Shown here one piece after another: positions 35,056 through 43,247 of a DNA stretch of 57,999 bases. The stretch's first letter is position 1, and every line of letters begins with the position of its first letter. This DNA comes from Cellulomonas iranensis NBRC 101100 = JCM 18110 (GTDB lineage: Bacteria > Actinomycetota > Actinomycetes > Actinomycetales > Cellulomonadaceae). Made by a program: the position numbers and the translations under genes. The stretch covers positions 1 to 57,999 of the forward strand of contig NZ_BCRB01000018.1 of NCBI RefSeq assembly GCF_001552375.1, given 5' to 3'. The notes under the pieces are model-generated. The model worked only from the letters and a program-made list of their open reading frames with translations. It was not told the origin of the DNA and ran no database searches.

Positions 35056-35090
35056 GCGAAAACCCCCTGTCAGTCGACCACCCGATTGAA

Positions 35091-35104
35091 TGAGAGCGCT
35101 CCTA
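35091..35104. promoter_or_regulatory. CelR/CebR-like operator of the secreted-protein operon
   Basis: TGAGAGCGCTCCTA matches 12 of 14 bases of the CelR/CebR LacI-family operator TGGGAGCGCTCCCA, used for cellulase and cellobiose genes in Thermobifida, Streptomyces and Cellulomonas. It overlaps the likely -10 TATAGG (35106-35101 on the minus strand), 36 bases before the GTG. Bases 35105-35220 are unusually AT-rich for this window and hold no gene. Confidence 0.6.
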
Positions 35105-35220
35105 TACGCCTCACCTGCGTCTTTGCTCGAGCGATACGGCAGAGATAATTGCGGAGAGCTCCCCTCCGGTCAACAGGCTGTCGCGTCCGCGTTCTCCTCG
35201 TCCGCGGACGTCACGCGCGA

Positions 35221-35619
35221 CTAGCGCCCGTACGCCGCGAACGCGCGGTCCGTCGGCACGATCTGCTTGCCGAGCGGCACGAGCGACACCGGGATCAGCT
35301 TGAGGTTCGCGATGCCCATGGGGATGCCGATGATCGACACGAACAACGGGATGGCCGTGGCGACGTGCCCGAGCGCGAGCCAGATCCCCGCGACGAAGAA
35401 CCAGATCACGTTGCCGATGGTCGACAGCGCGCCCGCGGTCGGCTTGTCGACGATCGTGCGCCCGAACGGCCACAGCACGTAGCTCGCGATGCGGAACGAC
35501 GCGATGCCGAACGGGATCGTCACGACCAGCACGCAGCAGATGATCCCGGCGACGACGTAGCCGAGCGCGAGCCAGGCACCCGCGAACACGAGCCAGATCA
35601 CGTTGAGCAGGGTCTTCAT
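35221..35619 (-). CDS. yccF: YccF domain membrane protein
   Basis: The 132-residue protein consists of two tandem YccF halves, each beginning NVIW and holding a hydrophobic segment and a Gly/Pro/Phe turn (TIPFGIASFRIASYVLWPFGR, then SIIGIPMGIANLKL). Four membrane helices are likely. The ATG at 35619 is the only sensible start. Function is unknown. Confidence 0.88.
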   Translation of the reverse strand: MKTLLNVIWLVFAGAWLALGYVVAGIICCVLVVTIPFGIASFRIASYVLWPFGRTIVDKPTAGALSTIGNVIWFFVAGIWLALGHVATAIPLFVSIIGIPMGIANLKLIPVSLVPLGKQIVPTDRAFAAYGR

Positions 35620-35684
35620 GGCACCACCGTGCCACGACGGGACGCAGGTCCGGCATCCGGGATCCCCCGGGTCGCACCCCGGTC

Positions 35685-36236
35685 TCAGTTCATCGACACG
35701 TCGTCCGGCGCCGTCGACAGGAGCGCGAGGTCGCCGGGCTGGCGTCGCAGCACGCGGCGCCACAGCCCGCGCGGGTCGGTGCTGAACGCGTCACCGGGCT
35801 CGTGGTCGACGACGAACCAGCCGCCCGCCTCGACCTCGGCGTCGAGCTGCCCGGCGGCCCACCCCGCGTAGCCCACGAACAGCCGCAGACCCCGGACGCC
35901 GCCCGCCACGAGCTCGGGCGGTGCGTCGAGGTCGACGACCCCCAGCCGCGTCTCGAGCGCCTGCACGCCCGGCGGCACGTCGTCGCGGTCGACGTCGGCG
36001 AGCGCGAGCACCGAGTCGCGCGCGACCGGCCCGCCGTTGAACAGGCGGCCCGGTGCGCTCAGATGCGGCTGCCAGCGCGGCAGCACGGCCGACGCGTCCA
36101 CGTCGAGCGGCCGGTCCAGCACGACCCCGAGCGCACCGTCCGCGGTGTGCTCGAGCACGAGCACGACGCTGCGCCGGAAGCTGCCGTCCCGCAGCCCCGG
36201 CGTCGCGACCAGCAGCCGGCCCGTGCACGCCTCCAC
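35685..36236 (-). CDS. YqgE/AlgH family protein
   Basis: The 183-residue DUF179 protein begins GRLLVATPGLRDGSFRRSVVLVLEH, followed by GALGVVLDRPL, FNGGPVARDSVLAL and LRLFVGYAGWAAGQLDAEV, all family hallmarks. CATGCT ends 6 nt before the GTG at 36236, so I use that leaderless start. The biochemical role of this family is not established. Confidence 0.88.
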   Translation of the reverse strand: MEACTGRLLVATPGLRDGSFRRSVVLVLEHTADGALGVVLDRPLDVDASAVLPRWQPHLSAPGRLFNGGPVARDSVLALADVDRDDVPPGVQALETRLGVVDLDAPPELVAGGVRGLRLFVGYAGWAAGQLDAEVEAGGWFVVDHEPGDAFSTDPRGLWRRVLRRQPGDLALLSTAPDDVSMN

Positions 36237-36367
36237 CCCGCCAGCATGGTGCGGGCCGCGGGCCGACGCCACACGGCGGCGCCTGGAGGGACTCGACCCC
36301 GGGCACCGGCGTCCACCGGGCGGAGCCGTGCCGACCCGGGCGCGCCCGACGGGTACGGTCGGGCGTC

Positions 36368-37111
36368 GTGGAGGTCCAGGACGTCGCGGCGCGCCTCGCT
36401 CGCGTGCACGAGCGGGTGCGGTCGGCGTGCTCGGCCGCCGGGCGCGACCCGCACGAGGTCCGCGTGCTGCTCGCGGCGAAGACCATGGACGCGCCGGCGG
36501 TGCGCGCCGCCCTGCTGGCCGACGCCGCGGCCCGCGCGGCCGGGTCGGGCACGGCCCCGGTGCTGCTCGGCGAGAACCGCGTGCAGGAGCTCGTCGCGAC
36601 CGCGCCGCACCTCACCGACCTCGCCCCGACCTGGCACGTGATCGGACCGCTGCAGTCCAACAAGGTCAACGCGGCGCTGCGCTGGGCCGACGCGGTGCAG
36701 TCCGTCGCAGACGACGCGCTCGCGCTCCGGCTGTCCCAGCGCGTGCGGGAACGCACGGCACCGCTCGACGTGTGGGTGCAGGTCAACGTCTCCGGCGAAC
36801 CCAGCAAGCACGGCACCTCCCCCGCCGAGGCGCCCGACCTCGCGGTGCGCGTCGCCGCGCTGCCGGGGCTGCGGCTCGCCGGCGTCATGACGGTCGGTGC
36901 GCGCAGCGACGACGAGAGCGTGGTCCGCGCCGGCTACGCGCGGCTGCGCGCGGTCCGCGACGCCGTGGTCGCGTCGGGTGCGCCGGGGACCGCCGACGCG
37001 GACGGACTGTCGATGGGCATGAGCGGCGACCTCGAGGCCGCCGTCGCCGAGGGCGCGACGGTCGTGCGGGTCGGGACCGCCGTGTTCGGGGCCCGGCCCG
37101 CGCCGCGGTGA
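36368..37111 (+). CDS. PLP homeostasis protein YggS
   Basis: The 247-residue PLP-binding protein has the Lys Schiff-base site in VRVLLAAKTMDAP, then LLGENRVQEL, WHVIGPLQSNKVNAAL and the phosphate loop SMGMSGDLEAAVAEGATVVRVGTAVFG. It is fold-type III and thought to keep free PLP in balance. TACGGT ends 8 nt before the GTG at 36368. This is divergent from the yqgE gene. Confidence 0.92.
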   Translation: MEVQDVAARLARVHERVRSACSAAGRDPHEVRVLLAAKTMDAPAVRAALLADAAARAAGSGTAPVLLGENRVQELVATAPHLTDLAPTWHVIGPLQSNKVNAALRWADAVQSVADDALALRLSQRVRERTAPLDVWVQVNVSGEPSKHGTSPAEAPDLAVRVAALPGLRLAGVMTVGARSDDESVVRAGYARLRAVRDAVVASGAPGTADADGLSMGMSGDLEAAVAEGATVVRVGTAVFGARPAPR

Positions 37112-37146
37112 CGCCGCCGGGTCGCGCACGTTGCGAGGATGGGGCC

Positions 37147-37527
37147 ATGTCCCCCGACGGCCCCGTCCCCGACCGCCGCTTCCCCCGGTGGGTCTACCGC
37201 GTCGGCACCGAGCCCGACGCCCGGTTCTCGCTGGCCAACGAACGCACGTTCCTCGCGTGGGCCCGCACCGGGCTCGCGCTCCTCGCGGCGGGCGTCGCGC
37301 TCGAGGCGCTCGACCTGCCGATCGCACCCGGCCCGCGCCTGACGGCGTCGGTGCTGCTCGTCGGGCTCGGGACGGTCGCGCCGACCCTCGCCTGGTGGGG
37401 GTGGGCCCGCGCCGAGCGGGCGATGCGGCGCGGTGACCCGCTGCCCGCCCCGCTGGGGTTCGGCGTGCTCGTGGCGGGCATGGGCGTGGCCGGGCTGCTG
37501 GTGCTGCTCGGGCTGCTGCTCGCATGA
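37147..37527 (+). CDS. DUF202 family membrane protein
   Basis: The 126-residue protein has the DUF202 signature FSLANERTFLAWARTGLALLAAGVALEAL and three membrane helices. GAGGAT ends 6 nt before the ATG. Its stop overlaps the next DUF202 gene by 4 bases (ATGA). Function is unknown; paired DUF202 genes are common in actinobacteria. Confidence 0.88.
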   Translation: MSPDGPVPDRRFPRWVYRVGTEPDARFSLANERTFLAWARTGLALLAAGVALEALDLPIAPGPRLTASVLLVGLGTVAPTLAWWGWARAERAMRRGDPLPAPLGFGVLVAGMGVAGLLVLLGLLLA

Positions 37528-37877
37528 CCGGGCCGGCCCGGCCGACGCTCGCGCCCGAACGGACCGCGCTGGCCTGGCGCCGGACCGCGCTCGGTCTCGT
37601 CGCCGGGTCAGTCGCAGCCGGTCGGCTGCTGTCCGTGGTCTGGGGCGTGGCGGCGTGGGGCGTCGCGGCGGCGGGCACCGTCCTGGCGGTCGTCGTGCTG
37701 GTCGCCGCCCGGCGCCGACGTACCGGCGGAGGTCGCGGCCCCGGGGCTGCCCCGCACGCGACCGCGTCGGACGCCCTGGAGCGCGCCCCGGGAGGCCGCC
37801 TCGTCACGGCGTGCGCCGCGGCGCTCGTGCTGCTCGGGCTCGCCGCCCTGGCCGTCGTCCTCACCGGGGCGGTCTGA
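37524..37877 (+). CDS. DUF202 family membrane protein, second copy
   Basis: The 117-residue partner starts RPTLAPERTALAWRRTALGLVAGSVAAGRL, the DUF202 pattern, and has three hydrophobic segments with an Arg-rich cytoplasmic loop. It overlaps the first DUF202 gene by 4 bases, so the two are translated together and may form a heteromer. Confidence 0.85.
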   Translation: MTGPARPTLAPERTALAWRRTALGLVAGSVAAGRLLSVVWGVAAWGVAAAGTVLAVVVLVAARRRRTGGGRGPGAAPHATASDALERAPGGRLVTACAAALVLLGLAALAVVLTGAV

Positions 37878-37908
37878 ACCGCACGCCCTGAGCGGCACGG
37901 CCCCGTCC

Positions 37909-37938
37909 CGCGCCGGGGCGCGCGGCCGCCCCGGCGCG
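37909..37938. terminator. Terminator between convergent genes
   Basis: A perfect 12-bp stem CGCGCCGGGGCG/CGCCCCGGCGCG with loop CGCGGC lies between the DUF202 gene and the convergent lipoate ligase gene. It is symmetric and so can serve both directions. Confidence 0.6.
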
Positions 37939-37943
37939 TCCGG

Positions 37944-39023
37944 TCAGGGGACGCGCGCGGTCCAGACCGGGTCGGAGAACTTCGTCTCCACCAGGTGCAG
38001 GGCGCGCTCGAGCTCGGCCGGGCGCAGCTCGTCGTCGACCGTGCGGTAGCGACCGCGGAAGTGCGCGACGAACGCGTCGATGACCTGCTCGCGCGGCAGC
38101 CGGGTCTGCGAGCGCACCGGGTCGACCCGCTTGTTCGCCGAGCGCGTGCCCTTGTCGGACAGCTTCTCGCGCCCGATGCGCAGCACCTGGAGCATCTTGT
38201 CGGCGTCGATGTCGTAGGCCATCGTCACGTGGTGCAGCACGGCGCCGCCCGCGAGCCGCTTCTGCGCCGACCCGGCGATCTTCCCCGCGGGTGACGCGAT
38301 GTCGTTGAGGCCCGACGTGGTGGCCTGCACGCCGACGTCGGCGAGCGCGCCCAGCACCCACGCGTTGAGGAACGCGTACGAGTCCTCGAACGACATGCCG
38401 TCGACCAGCGAGCCCGGCACCACCAGCGAGAACGTGATGCAGTTGCCGGCCTCCATGAACATCGCGCCGCCGCCCGAGACGCGGCGCACGACCGTCACGC
38501 CCAGGTCCCGCGCCGCGTCGAGGTCGACCTCGTTGCGCAGCGACTGGAACGAGCCGATGACGACCGCCGGGTCCTCCCACTCCCAGAAGCGCAGCGTGGG
38601 GCCGCGACGCCCCGCGTCGAGCTCCTCGGTGAGCACCTGGTCGAGGGCCGCGTGCACCGCCGGCGGCATCGGCCCCGGGTGCAGCACCGCGAACTCGTGG
38701 TCCGACCACGCGGTCGACAACCCGAGCGCGCGACGCACCGCGACCGCGACCGCGCGCGTGTCGAACCCGACCATCGCGACCGGCGCCACGATCCGGCCCT
38801 GCTCCTGCGCGAGGCGCAGCGCGTCGTCGAGCACCTGGACGAGCTGCGCGACGTGCGCGTCGCGCGGCACGCCCACGAGGGCGCCGGCGAGCACGCCGAG
38901 CGCGTCGTCGGGCTCGAGGAAGAAGTCTCCGGACAGGACGACGTCCCGCAGCCGGCCGTCGTCGTCGACCTCGAGGTCGATCACCACGAGCTTGCCGTCG
39001 GGCACCTTGTACTCACCGTGCAC
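37944..39023 (-). CDS. Lipoate-protein ligase A family, with N-terminal accessory domain
   Basis: The 359-residue protein holds the LplA catalytic fold (RFWEWEDPAVVIGSFQSLRNEV, VVRRVSGGGAMFMEAGNCITFSLV, AGKIAGSAQKRLAGGAVLHH). Ahead of it is a domain (residues 1-75, GEYKVPDGKLVVIDLEVDDD and VVLSGDFFLEPDDAL) that looks like the C-terminal accessory domain of E. coli LplA. The order is thus swapped. It attaches lipoate to dehydrogenase E2 or GcvH proteins. TAGGGT ends 6 nt before the GTG. Confidence 0.85.
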   Translation of the reverse strand: MHGEYKVPDGKLVVIDLEVDDDGRLRDVVLSGDFFLEPDDALGVLAGALVGVPRDAHVAQLVQVLDDALRLAQEQGRIVAPVAMVGFDTRAVAVAVRRALGLSTAWSDHEFAVLHPGPMPPAVHAALDQVLTEELDAGRRGPTLRFWEWEDPAVVIGSFQSLRNEVDLDAARDLGVTVVRRVSGGGAMFMEAGNCITFSLVVPGSLVDGMSFEDSYAFLNAWVLGALADVGVQATTSGLNDIASPAGKIAGSAQKRLAGGAVLHHVTMAYDIDADKMLQVLRIGREKLSDKGTRSANKRVDPVRSQTRLPREQVIDAFVAHFRGRYRTVDDELRPAELERALHLVETKFSDPVWTARVP

Positions 39024-39053
39024 ACCCCCACCCTAGGCGCGCCGCGGCCCTGC

Positions 39054-39965
39054 TCAGGTCAGCGCACGGACCGCCGCGAGCGCGCGCGACTCGACGACCG
39101 CGCTCAGCTCCGCGGACGAGCCCAGCACCGCGTGGGCGGCCTGTGCGTCGGCGGCGGTCGGGGCGCTCGCCGTCCAGGTGACCACGGCGTTGCCGACCAG
39201 CACGTGGCCCGTGACCTGCGGCACCGCGACCCCCTCGGTCACGGCCGTGACGTCCTGCACGATCGCCGGGAACACGCCCTGCCCCTCGAGCGCGGGCTCG
39301 GCCGTCCAGGTCGTGCCGGCCGCACCGGGCACCACCCGCGTGTACCGGGCGCACGCGTCGACGGTCGTGACCAGCGCGCGGAACGCGTCGCTCGCCGCGG
39401 CCGCGTCCGGGAGCACCACGACGTCCTGCTCGAACGTCATCTCGTCGTTGCCCCACGACTGCGCGTCGTGGTGCACCGGCGGCGACGTCACGACCGTGAC
39501 GGCCGGCAGGCACTCGGGCGGCTCGACGACCGCGCCCTCGGGCAGGCCCCACGTGCTGGTGCCGGGCTCGAGACCGCGCCCCACACCCGCGGCGGCGGCC
39601 GGGAGGGCCTGCTCGAGGTCGGCGCGCGTGACGAGCAGCGACGCCGCCGTCGTCGCGTCGAAGCGCGCGTCGGCGCCCGGCGGGCTCACCGCCGTCGACG
39701 TCGGGCCGGGCGTCGGGGCGTCCGGCGACGCGTCGTCCGTGGCGGACGGCGTCGCCACGACGACCGTCGCCGTGGGGACGGGTGTCGCGTCCACGGCCCA
39801 GGGACGCGTGGCCAGCACGACGACGCCGACCAGCACGAGCACCACGACCGCGACCCACCCCGCGCGTCGCCACCCGCGGCCAGGGCGGGCACCGCCGCCC
39901 GGCCGCGCGTCCGCGCGCCACCTCGCCTCGTCGCCGGAGGGCGGGGGCGGGGCCGAGCCGGACAC
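39054..39965 (-). CDS. Membrane-anchored extracytoplasmic protein, PknH-sensor-like
   Basis: The 303-residue protein has a Pro/Arg-rich cytoplasmic start, one membrane helix (about residues 37-55, WVAVVVLVLVGVVVLAT), a Thr/Pro/Ala linker, then a domain of about 200 residues with ECLPAV, WGNDEMTFEQDVVVLPD and DACARYTR. The two Cys and overall pattern recall PknH-type sensor domains, but the match is weak. GGAAGGAGC precedes the GTG. Function unknown. Confidence 0.72.
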   Translation of the reverse strand: MSGSAPPPPSGDEARWRADARPGGGARPGRGWRRAGWVAVVVLVLVGVVVLATRPWAVDATPVPTATVVVATPSATDDASPDAPTPGPTSTAVSPPGADARFDATTAASLLVTRADLEQALPAAAAGVGRGLEPGTSTWGLPEGAVVEPPECLPAVTVVTSPPVHHDAQSWGNDEMTFEQDVVVLPDAAAASDAFRALVTTVDACARYTRVVPGAAGTTWTAEPALEGQGVFPAIVQDVTAVTEGVAVPQVTGHVLVGNAVVTWTASAPTAADAQAAHAVLGSSAELSAVVESRALAAVRALT

Positions 39966-40069
39966 GGGGGCTCCTTCCGTTACGGGCCGCGGGGGCCACC
40001 CCCGAGGCTAGGGCGTGCGTCCGTCCCCGGCGCGACGACCCGCGGGCGCACCCCGCACCCGCGGCGGCG

Positions 40070-41692
40070 TCAGCGCGGCAGGACGCCCCGGTGGCGCAGA
40101 CCCCAGATCGCGGAGTCGGTGAGCGCCTCCCACGAGGCCTCGATGAGGTTGGGCCCCACGCCGACCGTGCTCCACGACGTCTCGCCGTCCGTCGTCTCGA
40201 TGAGCACGCGCGTGACGGCGTCGGTGCCCTGCATCTGGTCGAGGATGCGGACCTTGAAGTCGATGAGCTCGAAGCCCTCGAGCTCCGGGTAGACGCGCAG
40301 CAGCGCGTGCCGCAGCGCGTGGTCCAGCGCGTTGACGGGACCGTTGCCCTCGCCGGTGCTGACGATCCGCTCGCCGCCCGCGTGCAGCTTGACGGTCGCC
40401 TCGGCCGTCGCGGGCGTGCCGCGACCGCCGTTGCGCTCGACGATCGTGCGCCACGACTCGACGCGGAAGTACCCCGGGCGCGCGCCCTCGAGCTCCTCCA
40501 CGAGCAGCAGCTCGAACGACGCGTCGGCGGCCTCGAACGTGTAGCCGTGCGCCTCGGCGTCCTTCACGCGGTCGGTGACGCGCGAGAGGACCGCGGGCTG
40601 CTCGGCCAGGTCGATGCCGAGCTGGCGCCCCTTGAGCTCGATCGACGCGCGGCCCGCCATGTCGGACACGAGCATGCGCATGTCGTTGCCGACCAGCGCG
40701 GGGTCGGTGTGCTGGTAGAGGTCGGGGTCGACCTTGATCGCCGACGCGTGCAGCCCGGCCTTGTGCGCGAACGCGCTGGCGCCCACGTAGGGCTGACGCG
40801 CGAACGGCGAGATGTTGGTGAGCTCGCTGATGGCGTGCGCGATGCGCGTGAGCTCGGGCAGGCCGCCGGGCGAGTCGTCGGTGCGCGCGAGCACGCGGCG
40901 TCCGAGCTTGAGCTCGAGGTTCGCGACGACCGACAGCAGGTCGGCGTTGCCCGTGCGCTCGCCGTAGCCGTTGACGGTGCCCTGCACGTGCGCGCAGCCC
41001 GCGTCCACGGCCGCGAGCGTGTTGGCGACCGCGCAGCCCGAGTCGTTGTGCGCGTGCATGCCCAGCACCGCGTCGGGGCCGACGGCGGCCCGCACGGCGG
41101 CGACGACCTCGCGCACCTGGTCGGGCAGCATCCCGCCGTTGGTGTCGCACAGCGCGACGACCTCGGCGCCGGCCTCGAACGCCGCCCGCGTCGCACGCAC
41201 GGCGAAGTCGGCGTCGTACCCGTAGCCGTCGAAGAAGTGCTCGGCGTCGACGAACACGCGCCGCCCCTCGCGCACGAGGAACGCGACCGTGTCCGCGATC
41301 ATCGCGAGACCCTCGTCGGGGGTCGTGCGCAGCGCGCGCTCGACGTGCCGCACGTCGGACTTCGCGACGAGCGTGACGACCGGGGCCTCGGAGTCGAGCA
41401 GCGCCCGCACCTGCGGGTCGTCGACCGCGCGCACGCCCGCCTTGCGGGTCGCGCCGAACGCCGCGAGCTCGGCGTGCCGCAGGTCGAGCTCCTTGGCGGC
41501 GCGCTTGAAGAACTCGGTGTCCTTCGGCACCGCGCCCGGCCAGCCGCCCTCGATGAACCCGACGCCCAGCTCGTCCAGCAGCGGGGCGATCGCGAGCTTG
41601 TCGGCGACCGACAGGTTGATGCCCTCCTGCTGCGCACCGTCGCGCAGCGTCGTGTCGTAGACGTGGAAGGTGGGCGACGCGGGGGCGTTCAC
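40070..41692 (-). CDS. cimA: Citramalate synthase
   Basis: The 540-residue LeuA-like enzyme starts FHVYDTTLRDGAQQEGINLS and has VEHFFDGY-type metal/active residues (DAEHFFDGY, LCDTNGG, HAHNDSGCAVANTLAAV) and a C-terminal regulatory domain. It condenses pyruvate and acetyl-CoA to citramalate, feeding isoleucine synthesis without threonine. GAAGGAG precedes the GTG. It is controlled by an attenuator with an Ile/Leu leader peptide upstream. A weak CCGCGGG/CCCGCGG hairpin follows at 40040-40064. Confidence 0.93.
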   Translation of the reverse strand: MNAPASPTFHVYDTTLRDGAQQEGINLSVADKLAIAPLLDELGVGFIEGGWPGAVPKDTEFFKRAAKELDLRHAELAAFGATRKAGVRAVDDPQVRALLDSEAPVVTLVAKSDVRHVERALRTTPDEGLAMIADTVAFLVREGRRVFVDAEHFFDGYGYDADFAVRATRAAFEAGAEVVALCDTNGGMLPDQVREVVAAVRAAVGPDAVLGMHAHNDSGCAVANTLAAVDAGCAHVQGTVNGYGERTGNADLLSVVANLELKLGRRVLARTDDSPGGLPELTRIAHAISELTNISPFARQPYVGASAFAHKAGLHASAIKVDPDLYQHTDPALVGNDMRMLVSDMAGRASIELKGRQLGIDLAEQPAVLSRVTDRVKDAEAHGYTFEAADASFELLLVEELEGARPGYFRVESWRTIVERNGGRGTPATAEATVKLHAGGERIVSTGEGNGPVNALDHALRHALLRVYPELEGFELIDFKVRILDQMQGTDAVTRVLIETTDGETSWSTVGVGPNLIEASWEALTDSAIWGLRHRGVLPR

Positions 41693-41814
41693 GGGGTGCT
41701 CCTTCGGCGGTGCGGGAGTGCGTCGGCGGGTGCGCGACCGGCGGGGGTGGTGCCGGTGCCTCGTCGACGTGTCCGCCCGGCGGGGGGTGGTGCCGGGCTG
41801 ACGTCTGGACCAAC

Positions 41815-41868
41815 AAAAAGACCCCCCGAGGACGGGAGGTCTGCGCGTCGGCGGGTGGGCCGACGCGC
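41815..41868 (-). promoter_or_regulatory. Attenuator of cimA: two hairpins and a T-tract
   Basis: On the transcript, a perfect 10-bp hairpin GCGCGTCGGC/GCCGACGCGC (41868-41843) begins at the last bases of the leader peptide ORF. An intrinsic terminator follows at once: AGACCTCCC/GGGGGGTCT (one G-U pair, 41842-41819) and then five Ts. A true T-tract is rare in this window, which marks this as a regulated terminator. Confidence 0.85.
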
Positions 41869-41897
41869 TACGCGATGATGAGCGTGAAGCGGGTCAC
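41868..41897 (-). CDS. cimA leader peptide, Leu-Ile-Ile
   Basis: This 9-residue ORF reads VTRFTLIIA and ends directly on the first attenuator hairpin. GACGAT ends exactly 6 nt before its GTG, so it is predicted to be leaderless. The CTC ATC ATC codons would stall ribosomes when leucine or isoleucine tRNAs are uncharged and so expose cimA to readthrough. Too short for gene callers. Confidence 0.75.
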   Translation of the reverse strand: MTRFTLIIA

Positions 41898-41967
41898 AGG
41901 GTGATCGTCGCACACGCCGCCCGCGTGCGGCAGGCGGTCCATCATGCGGAACAGCCGTCCGGTGCGG

Positions 41968-41999
41968 GCCGTGCGGCGAGGCGTCCCCCGCCGCACGGC
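41968..41999 (-). terminator. Terminator of ilvE
   Basis: A perfect 11-bp stem GCCGTGCGGCG/CGCCGCACGGC with a 10-nt loop begins 8 bases after the ilvE stop. It separates ilvE from the leader-cimA unit. Nothing else is seen in 41898-42007 apart from the leader promoter. Confidence 0.65.
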
Positions 42000-42007
42000 G
42001 CCGCCGG

Positions 42008-43114
42008 TCAGACGAGCCGGTGCATCCAGCCGTGCCGGTCGGCAGCGCGGCCGTACTGCACGTCGGTGAGCTCGGCGCGGATCCGCATGGTCACCGGCCC
42101 GGCCTCGCCGTCGCCGACCACGAGGTCGAAGTCGTCGCTCGCGAGCCGCCCGATCGGCGTCATCACCGCGGCGGTGCCGCAGGCGAACACCTCGGTGACG
42201 CTGCCGTCGGCGAGGTCGCGGCGCAGCTCGTCGAGCAGCACGGGCCGCTCGGACACCTCGTGCCCCGCGTCGGAGAGCAGCTGCAGGATCGACGAGCGCG
42301 TGACGCCCTCGAGGATCGTGCCCGACACCGGCGGGGTCACGACCGAGCCGTCGGCCCGCACGACGACGACGTTCATGCCGCCGAGCTCCTCGAGCTGCGT
42401 GCCCGTGCGGTCGTCGAGGAAGCAGACCTGCTCGAAGCCCTTGGCGTACGCCTCCTGCTGCGGGAGCAGGCTCGCGGCGTAGTTGCCGCCGCACTTGGCC
42501 GCCCCCGTGCCGCCCGCGCCGGCGCGGTGGTACTGCTGCGACACCCAGATCGACACGGGCTTGACGCCGCCCGCGAAGTACGGGCCGACGGGCGACGCGA
42601 TCACGAGGAACTCGGCCTCGAGCGACGGCCGCACGCCGAGGAACCGCTCGGACGCGTACATGAACGGCCGCAGGTACAGGCTCGTCTCCTCGCCCGACGG
42701 CACCCACTCGCGGTCGACCTCGACCAGCGCGCGGATCGCGCCGAGGAAGTCCGCCTCGGACAGCTCGGGCAGCGCGAGCCGCTGCGCCGAGCGCGCGAAC
42801 CGTGCCGCGTTGGCCTCCGGGCGGAACGACCACACGCTGCCGTCGGGGTGCCGGTACGCCTTGAGGCCCTCGAAGATCTCCTGCGCGTAGTGCAGGACGG
42901 CGGTCGCGGGGTCGAGCTGCAGCGGGCCGTACGGCTCGACGCGGCGGTCGGCCCACCCGTCCGCGTGGGTCCACGAGACACGAGCCATGTGGTCGGTGAA
43001 CACCGTGCCGAAGCGCGGCGACGCGAGCGCCGCCGCGCGCTCGGCGTCCGGGACGGGGTGGTCGGTGCGGTGCAGCGCGAACGCGGCGGACGAGGGGGTC
43101 GTGAGGGTGCTCAT
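42008..43114 (-). CDS. ilvE: Branched-chain amino-acid aminotransferase
   Basis: The 368-residue fold-type IV PLP enzyme has HYAQEIFEGLKAYRHPDGSVWSFRPE, the catalytic Lys in TGAAKCGGNYAASLLPQ and the EVFACGTAAVMTPIG phosphate loop. It performs the last step of Val, Leu and Ile synthesis and the first step of their breakdown. The ATG at 43114 follows AAAGG; the GTG-containing extension of 5 codons is not needed. Part of a branched-chain gene block. Confidence 0.95.
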   Translation of the reverse strand: MSTLTTPSSAAFALHRTDHPVPDAERAAALASPRFGTVFTDHMARVSWTHADGWADRRVEPYGPLQLDPATAVLHYAQEIFEGLKAYRHPDGSVWSFRPEANAARFARSAQRLALPELSEADFLGAIRALVEVDREWVPSGEETSLYLRPFMYASERFLGVRPSLEAEFLVIASPVGPYFAGGVKPVSIWVSQQYHRAGAGGTGAAKCGGNYAASLLPQQEAYAKGFEQVCFLDDRTGTQLEELGGMNVVVVRADGSVVTPPVSGTILEGVTRSSILQLLSDAGHEVSERPVLLDELRRDLADGSVTEVFACGTAAVMTPIGRLASDDFDLVVGDGEAGPVTMRIRAELTDVQYGRAADRHGWMHRLV

Positions 43115-43247
43115 CGGGGGGCCTTTCACCAGGGTCGACGTCGACGGTACCGGTGCGGACGGCCGGGTGGACAGGGTGCAGGCGCGCGCCTGCGGACCGA
43201 CGGACGCTCGTCGTGCGCGGCGTCGTCGGCGAGCCCCGGGCAGGGCG

